A stretch of 64,000 nucleotides of DNA from Aspidapion aeneum (taxonomy: Eukaryota; Arthropoda; Insecta; Coleoptera; Brentidae): the NCBI GenBank assembly GCA_963576565.1, contig OY755042.1:18327272-18391271 (forward strand), written 5' to 3'. The notes beneath the pieces were generated by a model, which ran no database searches, was not told the DNA's origin, and worked only from the letters and a program-made list of their open reading frames with translations. Of this stretch, positions 1 to 10,602 are shown piece after piece; position 1 is the first letter of the stretch; each line of letters starts with the position of its first letter. Both the position numbers and the translations under genes were made by a program.

Positions 1-39
1 GTTCCGTTAAAAAGTTAGCACGTTTTTAAATTTTTCATT

Positions 40-300
40 GTCAAAAAACTTTCATTAGCATTAATGGATTTAGGAATTGTTTTACTTAAATATTTCATGA
101 AAATCGGTTTAGCAGTTAAGGAACTATCGCATTACGGACAGATATACACACACACACACATACAGACAGACATCACAACGATATTGCTATGATAGGTCAA
201 AATACACCCAAATAACACATTATCATTTAATTAAAAAAAAAAAAAATTCGTCGAATATAATACTTTCTCTAGCCATCGCTGCGCGGGGTAAATAAGTCAA
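40..300 (-). repeat. Dispersed repeat, family with GTCCGT/GTCTGT core (copy 1)
   Basis: Read on the minus strand this stretch runs from a CGCGCAGCGATGGCTAG-like block, through ATGTGTTATTTGGGTGTATTTTGACC, a GTCTGT/ATGT-rich tract and a block ending in AAACCGATTTTCATGAAAT. The same order of blocks is found at 3780-3945, 25971-26360 and 26580-27000. A short CA tract (about 147-161) lies in the middle. It has no coding potential. From comparison with the 26.6 kb copy it is probably a MITE-like or other non-autonomous element that lacks one end here. Confidence 0.6.
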
Positions 301-725
301 AAATATGCGCAAAAAATTTTTTACTGAACATCAAGAATTTTTTTTCGGGCGTATACCAGCAAGGTACAACTTTAAGTCACACAGACTTCACATAACGGGT
401 TACAAAAATAAAGTATTAAAACTACGACCAACACATGATACTTTTAGAATAACTTTCTTTTACCAAAAAGCCTTTACTGTCTCAAATTTTAGGTAATATA
501 TAAAAGATGGATAACTCATATTTTTTAGACTTTACGCTATATTAAGCGAACAAGGTCAAGGCATAAATTAAAATAAAACATGACAGATTGGTCATTGGGA
601 TATTATGGCAGACAATCAATCTTAAGCATTTTCATTTTCTTCTTGTAAAATATACATTATGTTTTAGTATATAAAAACTAAAAAACTAAGTACTATTATA
701 CGATAAAATCGCTAAAAATAACTCT
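301..725. other. AT-rich spacer
   Basis: A short open frame at 305-496 has no recognisable domain and biased A/T codons. I see no supported gene, promoter or repeat copy in this stretch. Confidence 0.5.
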
Positions 726-1560
726 GTGGGCCTATCAAATTTGATTGCAGTTTATCAGGCTAATGCCTATTCCGCACTATCGTACGACATGGCTGTTTGG
801 GCTAGGCCTCAGGATTTTGATAGTGTACTAGTAACACAAAAGAGAATCATAAGACTAATTTTTAATCTGCCATTTAACGCAACATGTAAAGAAGTTTTTA
901 AACAAAATAAACTTTTGACTGATATAAATATATGTATATTTATAAATTCTTAGTATATATCTATCACGACCAAGATAATTTTAATATAAAAAGTTTTTAC
1001 CCTGTTCGAAGGTTTTTTACCATTCCTATTCTACAAGAAATAGAGAACATAAGAAAAACTTATCATTAGAGACTTATAAGAATATAACCTGACTTTATTT
1101 TAGAGTCGGCCTTATTCTGACAGATTTACAAAAAAACTGACAGCTGGCCTCTCAAAATTGACATACCAAAGTCAAATTAAAAAATAAAGTCGCTAACTTT
1201 CATTTAATAAAATCAAACACTAATAAATCCGGTTCTTAAATACACAAGGCCGAATTTTGACAGAAAGCAGCTACTTTTTATATGTAAATCTGTCACAATA
1301 CGGTCGATTTTAAAATAAGGTCAGGTTTTATTCCAATAAGTCCCTTTATCCTGGCTGCCGATTATTTACTGCATTACCAAAAAATATAAAAGAACTCTAA
1401 CTCAACATTTTTTAAAGAAAAAATTAAAAACCTACTTGTGCAATGAACCTACTACTTTTTACACTGAGTTTGAAAACTTTTTACTAGACGAAAGCCGTAT
1501 ATGTTATCTGACGGAAGGAAGAATTTTATTTTGTTTTAAAATAGATATTAAATAAAAAAA
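726..1560 (+). pseudogene. LINE (CR1/Jockey-like) reverse transcriptase C-terminal fragment, decayed
   Basis: The open segment 726-953 encodes a protein resembling the post-RT C-terminal region of CR1/Jockey-type non-LTR retrotransposons: a YSALSYDMAVWA segment, then QKRIIRLIF, then a Cys-Lys-x-x-Phe segment. Similar protein continues in shifted frames (about 955-1080), is interrupted by an inserted MITE (1087-1326), and resumes at 1380-1500 with LKTYL and a run typical of LINE C-termini. Stops and frameshifts make it non-functional. The N-terminal part of the RT, ORF1 and any endonuclease are absent, consistent with 5' truncation. The clade assignment rests on memory of the family pattern and is approximate. 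Confidence 0.6.
1087..1326. mobile_element. MITE with ~45 bp imperfect terminal inverted repeats
   Basis: The left end ACCTGACTTTATTTTAGAGT and the reverse complement of the right end (ACCTGACCTTATTTTAAAAT) match, and the match continues through a shared TGACAGATTTACA block about 25 bp further in. The element is about 240 bp, has no ORF, and splits the LINE fragment. Target-site duplication is not clear. Confidence 0.65.
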
Positions 1561-1796
1561 TACTTTGTTTTGTGTCTCAGCGTTAGTCTTAAATGTGAAG
1601 TGTATTTGTCTTATTACAATCGCAGTATGAACCTTTGTTTGAAGTTTTTACTTATTTATTTAATTTTAGTTAATTTTTATTCTTTATAACAAAAAGTTAG
1701 TTTGGTTCTTAAAACCACATGAAATATTTTTTGTAAATTTTTTCACCTGTCTTATCTACATTTTTCTAAACGAAAAGAATAGTAAATATTCAAATC

Positions 1797-2405
1797 CTTA
1801 CGGGGGAGCTTTAACTTTCGAGCTGCCCACGGAAAAATATGAGAAAGAAAAACTTCTTTTTACCTGATTAGCCACGAAAACTTGTTTGATTTTTAAATTT
1901 ACGGGTACTAAATTTTACGTTTGTTAGTATTATTTGGCTTAAAAATTCCGCTGATTGACACTCTCGTCTGAAGGTGGGTAAAAACGCTAATCGGCGTTGA
2001 TCTAACCTGAAAAGCAAAAGTGCTTTCGTAGGTCACGAATAAATTATTTTCTTTGCAATTGATCTTTTCATCGATCGATAAAATATGTAGCAGTTTTAAC
2101 TCGCCTGGTCTTGTTCTAGATTCTTTCGTATCTCGGTACATGGCGCTTCTTGCGAACGTTTTCTCACTGTACTCGTAGGATGAGAGACAAAACGGTCTGA
2201 TTAACTTCGCATTGACCAAGCAGTGTTCTGAGGAGTCCCATAAGGACGAATCAGTTAACTGTCAACTCTTATTTGGTGTCCATTAGATCTTGGACCCCCG
2301 TGAGGTTAAGCTTTGGAGCTACCCACGAAAAAATATGAGAGAAACAAAAACTTACTTTTACCCGATTAGCCACGAAAATTTGTTTGCTTTTTAAATTCAC
2401 AGGTA
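1797..2405. repeat. Two direct copies of a ~115 bp repeat flanking an open segment
   Basis: The segments 1797-1912 and 2282-2405 share the order GGGGGAGCTTTAA / CCCGTGAGGTTAAGC, GAGCT(G/A)CCCACG, AAAAATATGAGA, CCGATTAGCCACGAAAA and a final TTTAAATT(T/C)AC block. A related inverted copy lies at 17812-17900. Between the two copies the minus strand is open for about 115 codons (stop near 1908). What the flanked unit is cannot be told from this window. Confidence 0.55.
1908..2270 (-). other. Unrecognised open frame, possible exon or transposon remnant
   Basis: The minus strand is open from just after a TGA near 2265 to the TAG at 1908, with no ATG near the start. It includes a DSSLWDSSEHC segment, and its codons are less A/T biased than its surroundings. 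A consensus-like acceptor (TTTTGCTTTTCAG) lies inside it. No family was recognised. Because it sits between two copies of a dispersed repeat it may be part of a mobile element rather than a host gene. Confidence 0.2.
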
Positions 2406-2880
2406 ATTGTTAAAATTTACTTGAAGAGTAAAAATGAACATGAATAACAATTTTTGCGGTTTATTTTGTTTCTCCTCTACAAGGAAGTTATTGCAATAAA
2501 GTTGGCATTCATTTTGCAAGCCAGTCACAGTTGATTTATCAGAATTGAAAGAACGAAGTCGAATTTAAAAACAAATGATGTGTTTATCTTTAATTAAAAG
2601 AAACGGCATTAGTTATTTTGGTTCTTATGAGAAGCAAAGACCTAATAATGAAAAATAAACAAGCTGTCAGCTTACAATGTGAAACCCTCAAACCCCTACT
2701 CTTGACACTATTAGGGAAAAGTCGGGTATATCGAACCGATTTTTGAATTTTTTACACCGGAATTTGAAATAAAATATTTTTATTAACAATATTGGTTATT
2801 GAGTATAAACAAATATTTAGCAACAATATAATAACAAAAGAGTAAAAAGATTTAGTATTAAAAATTAAAATTAAAATTAG
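2406..2880. other. AT-rich spacer
   Basis: No open frame, repeat copy or RNA gene that I can support is visible here. Confidence 0.5.
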
Positions 2881-2884
2881 TGTT

Positions 2885-3030
2885 GCCGCCGAGACTAGAG
2901 ATTCTCGACTCTCGTCTCGTCTCGCCCTCTCTCGACGAGACAAGAGAGATATTTTCTCTCGAATGAAACCTCGAGACGAGATGAGAGAAAGGTCCTCTCT
3001 CATCGAAAGATTCTCGTTTCTCTCGTTTTC
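2885..3030. repeat. CTCG/GAGA-rich degenerate simple-sequence block
   Basis: About 145 bp composed of degenerate TCTCG, CTCTC and CGAGA units in both orientations, including the palindrome TCTCGACGAGA. It can fold on itself and contains many GAGAG motifs. The apparent minus-strand ORF over it is a by-product of the simple composition. Confidence 0.6.
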
Positions 3031-3779
3031 TCGAGCAAAAAAAGTTGGTTTTATAAATTTTTATGATTTACCATCTGTTTGTATCGACTTATTCAGAGTT
3101 AGACTGATATTTTTTATATGCTGTGTTTTTTAAAATAAAAGGTATGCAAATATTGTCAGATATTCCTTCCTTGACAAAACGTACTGTGGCTTACCTTGCG
3201 TTTACTTGAAATCAGATGGAGAAAATCCAAAAGTGTTATTAAATTTTACTGTTACTCTTGATGCTTATTAACGTGCTGAACATTTTTTTTCTGAAATTAT
3301 TCATAAGCGAGAAATTTTAATTTTCTTTTCTAGCATTTAGCGTGAATTTTTGTTATTTAGAAGTTTTATGATTTAAAAACAAAAATGTTTTTAGATGAAT
3401 CTTTAGAGATATAAAATTCTGAAAATCAAATAATTTTCTTGCGGAAATTAGTTTGTTTTTTATTTTAAAAACTATGAAAAATTCAGATGATAAATTTGCT
3501 AGTTAAAAAAAGTTTAAAGGTCTCTGAACTGTGCGTTTATTTAAAAAAACATAGAAATTTCTTGCAAAAATAAGTATTTTATATAATAGATTTGTTGTCT
3601 TTATTTTCAAAAATTTTCCAAAGAAATCGGTTGGTTGTCGGATTCAAGTCATGGATCTCTATAAAGACCACAAAAAAAATTATAGCACATTTTAAGCAAA
3701 CAAAATTTTACCTGGTACTTATATTGTGAACTCTAAATATTTGCGTTAAAAAATCTGTCATTATTATTATTAATGGATT
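3031..3779. other. AT-rich spacer without recognised features
   Basis: The stretch is A/T-rich, with stops in all frames. I recognise no gene or element in it. Confidence 0.5.
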
Positions 3780-3945
3780 TTAACCAAAATCTAATCAGCT
3801 CATCACAGTGTCACTATTTTACCTGAAAATTTCATGAAAATCGGTTTACCGGTTTAGGAGCTATCGTATTACAGACAGACATACACAGACAGACGTCACG
3901 ACGATATTGCTAAGATTCACCACTAGGGCGACGAATAGGCAAATT
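3780..3945 (-). repeat. Dispersed repeat, GTCCGT/GTCTGT family (copy 2, partial)
   Basis: The stretch carries TTTCATGAAAATCGGTTTACC, GGAGCTATCGTATTACAGAC, a CAGACAGACATACAC tract and CACGACGATATTGCTA, in the same order as at 60-190. Only the middle of the family is present. Confidence 0.55.
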
Positions 3946-4711
3946 TCCTTAATAGAGAGCTTTATATCAACTGTTATCCCTAATGTTGGAAATTTTTATC
4001 TAAGTTTTTTCTGAAAACAGAAGTCCTAGTCGGATTAATCGTTACGATTTATAGCGGACAAGCACATTAAAAAAAAATTAATTAAAATTAAACTAAGATA
4101 ATCACGGAACTAATAAATCGTTTTTTTACCTAAGAAACAAATATGTTTAAAATAAATTCACAATAATTATATTGTTTTTTACTTCCCAAATTTTTAGAAA
4201 AAGGTAATAAATTTATGTGAACCATACTGTTTTTACATAACTTACAATATATTTAAGATACGTAACTTTTAGTTTATATTTTCTTACAAAATAGTAGTTG
4301 TACGATTTACCTGACTTTCCTATATTACCCGGCTTTATTTCAATAATTTTGTTCTAAAAATAAGAGTAATCTATCAGCCGTAAAAATGTTTTTTTGTTCC
4401 GGTGATTTTCAATTTTTTTTCTCCCTATTTTTAAGTGTGCATATTTTAAAAGCCCAAATCGTCATTAAAAGGCCATTTTACTAGCACAAAATGTCCCTAA
4501 TGTCAGCTAAAATTGTCATTAAACTAACAGACCCTAAAAGTTACCGTTATTCAGAAAGTTAAATAATTAATTCAGGTTTTACTTCTCTGGGGATCTAACA
4601 AACTTACGAGATTTATATTTTAACTGTGATTTTATTAAATATTTATGGAAATAAACTAGGTAGCAAAATATATATTTTTTAAATAGGCAAATTTTTTAAT
4701 TAACCTCAAAC
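3946..4711. other. AT-rich spacer
   Basis: No supported gene or repeat copy is visible. A few short homopolymer runs are present. Confidence 0.5.
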
Positions 4712-5856
4712 CAGTGGCGGCTGGTGACGTTATAAATTGGGGGGGGGGAATAAAAAAAACTTACCTAAACAATTTTATTTTAACATTTTAGAAACAAGCA
4801 GCTACTTGGTGTAGATTTTAGTTTATTTGTTTATAGATAAATTCTATTCGCCCTTCTTTGCGCAAAGTGCTCGGATTAGCACCAGTTCCAGACTCATCAT
4901 GGCCCCGTAGAGCAACATCAAAAATCCCACATAATTTTAAACAGTCTATTCACCTACTAAGTATATATCTATTTTTTGCCACATTTTCGTTATGTTCAGT
5001 AATGTTTTGCTATAGGCACTATTCACTTGGCAGCTTATATCAGTCTTGCTTAGCATAGAAAATTCTATGTGGTTATTTAAATGAATACCACTTACTTTGT
5101 GTCTTTTCATTAAAGTGCTTGATGATCCCTTTGCACGCAGGATCACTACGTGGATTGTTCATAACAAGACAAATAAAGCCAAAAAAATAATTTCTTTTTT
5201 CACAACCGCACAACCAGTTTTCAGCATCGTATAATTTTTTATTAAATTTTCTATTAAATCTTTATGGAACACCCCTCGGCATTAATTACACTAAAATCTT
5301 GGTTAATTTTTAGGTCCGGTCTATGTGGCTTTAAAGATTTTATTCATAATCAAAGTTCATATGTTAATTATGTAATCGATGGTATTTATTTCCATTTTAT
5401 AAACAAACGATAACAAAAACAAAAAATGACACGCGACCGGCACGCTTTTTACTGCTGACAAAACTCAAATCAAAAAAAAATTAATACGTCTTTACTAAGG
5501 GTTGAACCGGCAACACTAGAAAGGGCAACGAACATTTGCGCACGTTGATGATGGCCGACGTCAACTAAAACAAACATTCCTCCCGCCCACGAGCGAGAAC
5601 AGCCACCCATACAACACTGAAAAACGGGTGAAATTGAAAGCATGCCCCGCGCGGCGTTGTCGGCTTGTAATTATTTACGTTAAGAAATTTCACACAATTA
5701 ATCGCTCGTTGTTAACCACAGATAATAAAAAGAACTAGACAATCATGTCGTAAGGGAAGATTTAACTTTTTTTAACCAAATCAATTAAAAATACTGTTTG
5801 TTGTCTAGTTCTGGGAGTGCACTGCCTCGTTGCCCTCCCTATAGCAGCCGCGACTG
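4712..5856 (-). mobile_element. Decayed hAT-like element with TTF-type zinc-finger transposase remnant
   Basis: The left end CAGTGGCGGCTG and the reverse complement of the right end (CAGTCGCGGCTG) are short imperfect inverted termini of the CAGTG type usual in hAT elements. On the minus strand about 5310-4850 encodes, across stops, a segment with DAENWLCGCEKRNYFFGFIC, then WYSF, then ALRGHDESGTGANPS. This is the N-terminal pattern of TTF-type/ZMYM-like zinc-finger hAT transposase relatives. The catalytic RNase-H-like domain is absent, so this is a broken internal-deletion derivative. A matching 8 bp target duplication is not visible. A G run (about 4739-4748) lies just inside the left end. 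Confidence 0.55.
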
Positions 5857-6130
5857 CACAGCGGACGGAGGATTATCTGTATAATAAAACCGGTTAAAAG
5901 TAGAAATTACCAATTTACTCAAAACTACCTTATAACCATTTTGTGTTCTAGTCTAATAACCTATCTAAATTGCCGCCTGGATTATATTCATTCAAAGCAA
6001 TGATATATGCGTGTAAAAACAAAGATGATTTTTTTACATAAAAAAAGCTTTTTTTGTTTTTATATTTAATTTTTTTTCTATTTGGTACAAAATGTACAAT
6101 AACCAACAAAAAAGCAAGTAGAAGCAACAA
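5857..6130. other. Spacer before tandem duplication
   Basis: A minus-strand open frame running from inside the duplication ends at 5948 with an LNEYNPGGNLDRLLD tail. It has no recognised domain and is most likely chance. Confidence 0.4.
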
Positions 6131-7815
6131 AAATGTGTACAGAGTGGCACACACAAATTCGATGTTTTTGGGGGTTTTAGGTATTTTTAGGAGAGAAAAA
6201 CTACTCCCACTTGCAAGCTTCAATTTTTAAAAGATGATTAAAAGTGAAATCCGCATCTTGATATTGCAAGCTGTTTTCAACCTACGAGGGGCTTTTGAGA
6301 AGTCTGCATTTTGGAAGGGGACCTATAACTATTTAATTTATGAAAATTTCATATTGGTGTAAAGTGATTTTTTATAGTTTATTAAACAAAGAATTCAACT
6401 GGCACAATAATTTTTAAGATATTATATAAATTTGATATTTTTCTTCTGAAATGACCCTCTTTTTATTCGATTTTTATAACCAGCTTAAAAAAAATATTGA
6501 TTATTGATACTTTTAAGTTACTTGGTGAAACTGTGGTACAACTACAAAGTTAAAAAATATATTTATTTATTATTTTTTTTAGTGCACATTTATAAATATT
6601 GTAGCCTTTCAATATAAATTATTTCTTAAAATTATTTGACATGACTTAAATGCAACGAATAATTTTCTAATCATGTTTTGATTTAGCATGAAATTTTGTG
6701 TACGCCTAAACAATAAAATTGTATAAAACGGTGACCAATAATTTTAAGTAAATCATATCAAAAATTAACAACAGGAACAGGGACGGATAGAGGAATTTCA
6801 TTTGGGGCGGGGGAATATCCATGGCTAGTCTTCAAAAAAATTATGCGGAGGAACCAGAAGGGGTGGCGTTCTGTGTGTCAAAAATGAATATATGTTTATA
6901 ATTTTGTATTTGTGGAGGGGGAATTTCCCCTTTTTCCATTCCCCCTAGAGGAACAAAAATCAAAAAATATGTACAGAGTGTCCCAAATTCGAAGTTTTTG
7001 GGGGTTTTAGGTATTTTTAGGAGAGAAAACTTACTCCCACTTGCGAGTCTCAATTTTCAAAAGTTGATTAAAGGTGAAAACCGCATCTTGATATTGCAAG
7101 CTGTTTTCAAGCTACGGGGGGCTTTTAATAAGTTTGTATTTTGGAAGAGGACCTATAACTATTTTATTTATGAAAATTTCATATTGGTGTACAGTGATTT
7201 TTTATAGTTTTTTAAACAAAGAATCCAACTCGTATAATAATTTTTATCTGTCACTTTTAATTTTTAAGATATTACATAAACTTGATATTTTTCTTATGAA
7301 ATGACCCTCTTTTTATTTGATTTTTATAACCAGCTTAAAAAAAGTATGATTATTGATACTTTTAAGTTACTTTATTACTTTATGAAACTGTGGTACAACT
7401 AAAAAGTAAAAAAATATATTTATTTAATATTTTTTTAGTGCACATTTATAAATGTTATAGCCTTTCAATAAAAATTATTTCTTAAAATTATTTGACATGA
7501 CTTAAATGCACCGAATAATTTTCTTATCATGTTTTGGTTTAGGAATAAATTTTGTGTACGCCTAAAAAATAAAATTATTGTATAAAACGTTGACCAATAT
7601 TAAAAAGTAATATCATATCAAAAATTAAAAATACGAACAGGGCGGATCAAGCAATTTCATTTGGGGCGGGGGAATATCCATGGCTACTCTTCAAAAAAAT
7701 TATGCATAGGAACCAGAAGGGGTGGCGTTCTGTGTGTCAAAAATAAATATCTGTTTATAATTTTCGATTTGGGGGGGGAAATTTCCCCTTTCCCCCTTTC
7801 CCGTAGATCCAAGCC
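6131..7815. repeat. Tandem duplication of a ~0.85 kb unit
   Basis: Two diverged direct copies lie at about 6131-6960 and 6961-7815. Both contain, in order, GTACAGAGTG, TTTTTGGGGGTTTTAGGTAT, GGAGAGAAAA, CGCATCTTGATATTGCAAGC, GACCTATAACTATTT, TTCATATTGGTGTA, TTTGACATGACTTAAATGCA and TTTCATTTGGGGCGGGGGAA. The offset between copies is about 830-860 bp. The ORFs inside are not conserved between copies. Internal CAGGGACGGAT / CAGGGCGGATC junctions look like hAT-type ends, so the unit may itself be composite. Confidence 0.75.
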
Positions 7816-7930
7816 AGACAGAAAAAAACATTAAATGACCGGATTACAATATACTTATATCGTTATTATTATCACCTCACCCATCACCTCGCTCCGTTTG
7901 ATCCATGACATTTGGGACACTCTGTACAGA
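6967..7930. mobile_element. Candidate element bounded by inverted GTACAGAGTGTCCCAAAT termini
   Basis: TGTACAGAGTGTCCCAAAT at about 6970 is matched in inverted orientation by ATTTGGGACACTCTGTACA near 7908-7926, and the match extends into AT-rich flanks. This brackets the second tandem copy plus about 100 bp. No transposase is present. The ACAG-GTGTCCCA type of end recurs at other places in the window. Confidence 0.45.
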
Positions 7931-8034
7931 TATATTTTTTATTATAAAGAGTTTATTATCATGAAACTTTGTCTTTTATTCAAAAAAATTGCTAAAAGAT
8001 ACAACAATAATTTTGTCCCGTTTTATGATACGAA

Positions 8035-8830
8035 ATGTGTAGCGTGGACTTACAGGAGCTGGAACCCCTGTCAGATGTTATCTTTGTGTCCAAAAATTTT
8101 TTTTTACACCCCGTGGTTAGGGAAGATGTTGTGAAGGCCATTATAAAAATGAATAATTCCTCGTCCATGGATATTTATATCATAAACTATAATATGTTTA
8201 AAGCTACTCTTGAAATAACCATAGAGCCTTTGACGTTAATGGTGAATAAATGCTTTGAAACAGGGACATTTCCAAAGTTCCTTAAAGTAAAGAAAGTCGT
8301 TTTTACATAAAAAGGGTGATAAAAATAACGTTGATAATAATTATCGCCCTATTAACAATGTCCCAATTTGGGAAAACTTATGAAGTGCATCCTCAAAGAC
8401 CGTTTAATGTTTTTCTTGGAAGAAAATTACATTCTTTGTAAATCCCAATTTGGCTTTCGGTCAGGGTGATCAACAACAAAAGCAGTGCTCAAAGTTTTTG
8501 GGGACGTAATTGAGGGCCTTGAAAGGGGAGAAAACAGTGTTTTGCCACTGCGTGATATGTCCGAGGAGTCCTTTGATTGCATTCCGCATCACTTAATGTT
8601 GGCAAAAATTAATTGGTATGACATAGGAGGTCTATCATTAAAGTTTCTAAAATTTTAAGTGAATGAGGAACTTTCAGGTGTTAAAGAGGTAAATTCAGGA
8701 GTTATTCACTCATATCTAGGAATTTGCCAGATAGCAAACTGTCGGGTATTCTGGGTTTGCAGAACTCTACATGTGTATGCCAGGTAATAGTGTTAACAGA
8801 TCTATCATTTATAATAATACGCTACTGGCA
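8035..8830 (+). pseudogene. LINE reverse transcriptase N-terminal/palm fragment, decayed
   Basis: The open segment 8035-8310 resembles the start of the RT domain of CR1/Jockey-like LINEs: REDVVKAIIKMNNSSSMDIY followed by PLTLMVNKCFETGTFPKFLK. The reading continues after stops and shifts as KKGDKN, NNYRPI (RT motif 1 region), then NLAFGQG and a SFDCIPHHLMLAKI segment (palm, before the catalytic motif). Several stops and frameshifts are present and the YADD region is absent. It is unrelated in position to the fragments at 726 and 41510, and may come from the same general clade. Confidence 0.65.
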
Positions 8831-8912
8831 CTGCTTATGCATCCGTACAAGTAAAATTTTTATTTAACTGTTTGTTTGAAAGTACTATTAGTAGCTGATT
8901 AAGTAGAAACAA

Positions 8913-9896
8913 AATTACGGACTTCCATGGCCTTTATTTATTTTAAACACAACGTTTCGGTTGGTACACGATAAAAATTTGTGTCTACAATGAAAACACG
9001 TTCTTTTCTTGAATAAATTGTTTAACCTTAATACAATTTGTTTTGAAATAAAATATTTCTTCTTAGATCAACGCAGCGCTTAATCTTGAAATGAGACTAT
9101 ATTTTTCTTCTTTAATTGTTTTGTTTCAATATACTCCATTTTCTAACAAGGCAAATCGTCTTTCTTAAAAGTCATTCAGAATTCTTGTTTAGTTTGATGT
9201 AAAATAAAACAGAAATTAGTTTTTATCGAAGCTACGATGCTTTTTCTACTTTTCAGAAAAATAGAAACATGAGTATAAGTAACCCAATATAAATTGTCTC
9301 TAATCAAAACAAAAAATATGCCACGCGTTGAACCAAAGCAACCTAAGGCATTTGTTATAAACTAAGAAAATAAAACTCGTGTTGTCTTGAATTGATACAT
9401 ATTCCTAATATTTTTCTTGGGCAAGTTTTAACACATATTTACGCGCTTAGTTATTAACGTGATATGAAGCAAACACACGGTAAAACATTTTGTCTACAAA
9501 GAAAACACGTCTTTTTCTTGAATAAATTGTTTTACCTTAAAACAATTTGTTTTGAATTAAAATATTTCTCTTTAGTTCAACGCAGCGTTTAATATTGAAA
9601 TGAGATTTTATTTTTCTTCTTCAATTGTTTTGTTTCAGTACTCCATTTTGTAACCAAGCAAATTGTCTTCAAAAAGTCATATTTTGCCTCCAGAGAAAAC
9701 GGTGGCTTAGAATTCCAATTTATAATAAAACAATTTCTGTTTCACATTAAAATAAAAGGTAAGACATTTTTTATTCTAAATCAAGTAAATACTCTCTTGG
9801 TGAATAGGAAAGCACAAAATATTTTATTTCTAAGCAATTTGCTTAAATCTCAGACAATTTTTTTAACATGTATAAAGACAATAGAAGTCCGAAAAC
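8913..9896. mobile_element. Non-autonomous element with CGGACTTC...CTTTAT inverted ends and an internal direct repeat
   Basis: The left end CGGACTTCCATGGCCTTTAT is matched by the reverse complement of the right end CGGACTTCTATTGTCTTTAT. The same terminal sequence bounds the small element split by the BEL insertion at 30848-38780. Inside, a ~205 bp segment is present twice as diverged direct copies (about 8975-9172 and 9483-9682), each with TTGAATAAATTGTTT, CAACGCAGCG and a TTCTTC-T-AATTGTTTTGTTTCA block. No coding region is present. Confidence 0.55.
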
Positions 9897-9952
9897 TAAA
9901 TGACGTTATTGTATATTGAATTTTGTTGAGCGTCATTGTCTCAAAAACTTAC

Positions 9953-10132
9953 CTTTTCAGTTGAAGTTTGAGTAATTTCAATGTCTCCGAACTCAATTTG
10001 GGATTTCTTTAGCAGTCTGTTAAAGTAAGTAACCAGTTTGAGCATCATGCACGACGAAGCATCCCTGTTTGAGCATTTGTTGTTCAGTTTTTTCATCAGG
10101 GACTCCTCGATTGTGGGCTCATTTGAGTGTAT
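9953..10132 (-). CDS. Osiris-like (DUF1676) gene, exon 2
   Basis: This is a 180 bp internal exon (60 codons, phase 0 at both ends). It is bounded on the minus strand by an acceptor (TTTATTACAG) and a strong donor (AAAAG/GTAAGT). The translation has the N-terminal Osiris pattern: LMKKLNNKCSNRDASSCMML, with two cysteines eight residues apart (Cys-x7-Cys), then KLVTYFNRLLKKSQIE and GDIEI. Osiris proteins are insect secreted or endosomal/plasma-membrane proteins linked to cuticle patterning; they normally continue with a hydrophobic segment and tyrosine-rich tail. Those parts are not in the window, so the rest should lie left of position 1. The match is from memory of the family pattern, not from a search. 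Confidence 0.6.
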
Positions 10133-10324
10133 CTGTAATAAATTTAATTTAGAATACCCCACTTAATAAAAAACAAGTAAATATCAATAAAAAAAACTTT
10201 TTTTTTCTACATCCAATTAATATTGTTTTGAATATTTTACATATTTCAACAGTATTGACAAATTAAAACCATTTATTGTTTTGCATTCCCGATTAACATT
10301 TTATTGCATATTGGCAAGCTGAAG

Positions 10325-10600
10325 GGTCAAAATGTCCAATCATATCGTCGGTCTCATGACAAGGCCCTTTTAACAACTTTGCAGGCCCTTTCTCACAAAA
10401 ACCGTTATTACAAAAATATGGCAATTACTATTCGAAATTTGTGGCCTGGCAAAAACTTTTATAATTCCAAAAAAAAAAGATTGAAAATAGTTAAAAATCT
10501 TTGTGCATGAGTATTTTTTAAAGTGCTTTCCTGCAAAGTTGCAAAAATCGAGAAAAGGCCTTATGTCATGAGACCGATGATATGTCAAAATTTACACTTT
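10325..10600. mobile_element. Foldback MITE with ~60 bp arms
   Basis: The left arm carries TCGTCGGTCTCATGACAAGG and AACTTTGCAGG. The right arm carries, in reverse complement, TCATCGGTCTCATGACATAA and AACTTTGCAGG. The arms pair over about 60-80 bp with a central AT-rich loop. The overlapping ORFs on both strands are by-products of the palindrome. Confidence 0.65.
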
Positions 10601-10602
10601 TT

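Noticed and set aside
2752..3003. Arg/Ser-rich minus-strand ORF
   Set aside because: Produced by the CTCG/GAGA simple repeat.
2885..3030. Possible CRISPR-like or regularly spaced array in the window (CTCG block, 140 bp arrays)
   Set aside because: Units are degenerate or contiguous without unique spacers, and the genome is eukaryotic.
5948..6223. Hydrophobic minus-strand ORF considered as an Osiris transmembrane exon
   Set aside because: Its start lies in the tandem-duplicated repeat, the hydrophobic part comes from T/A runs, and no acceptor bounds it.
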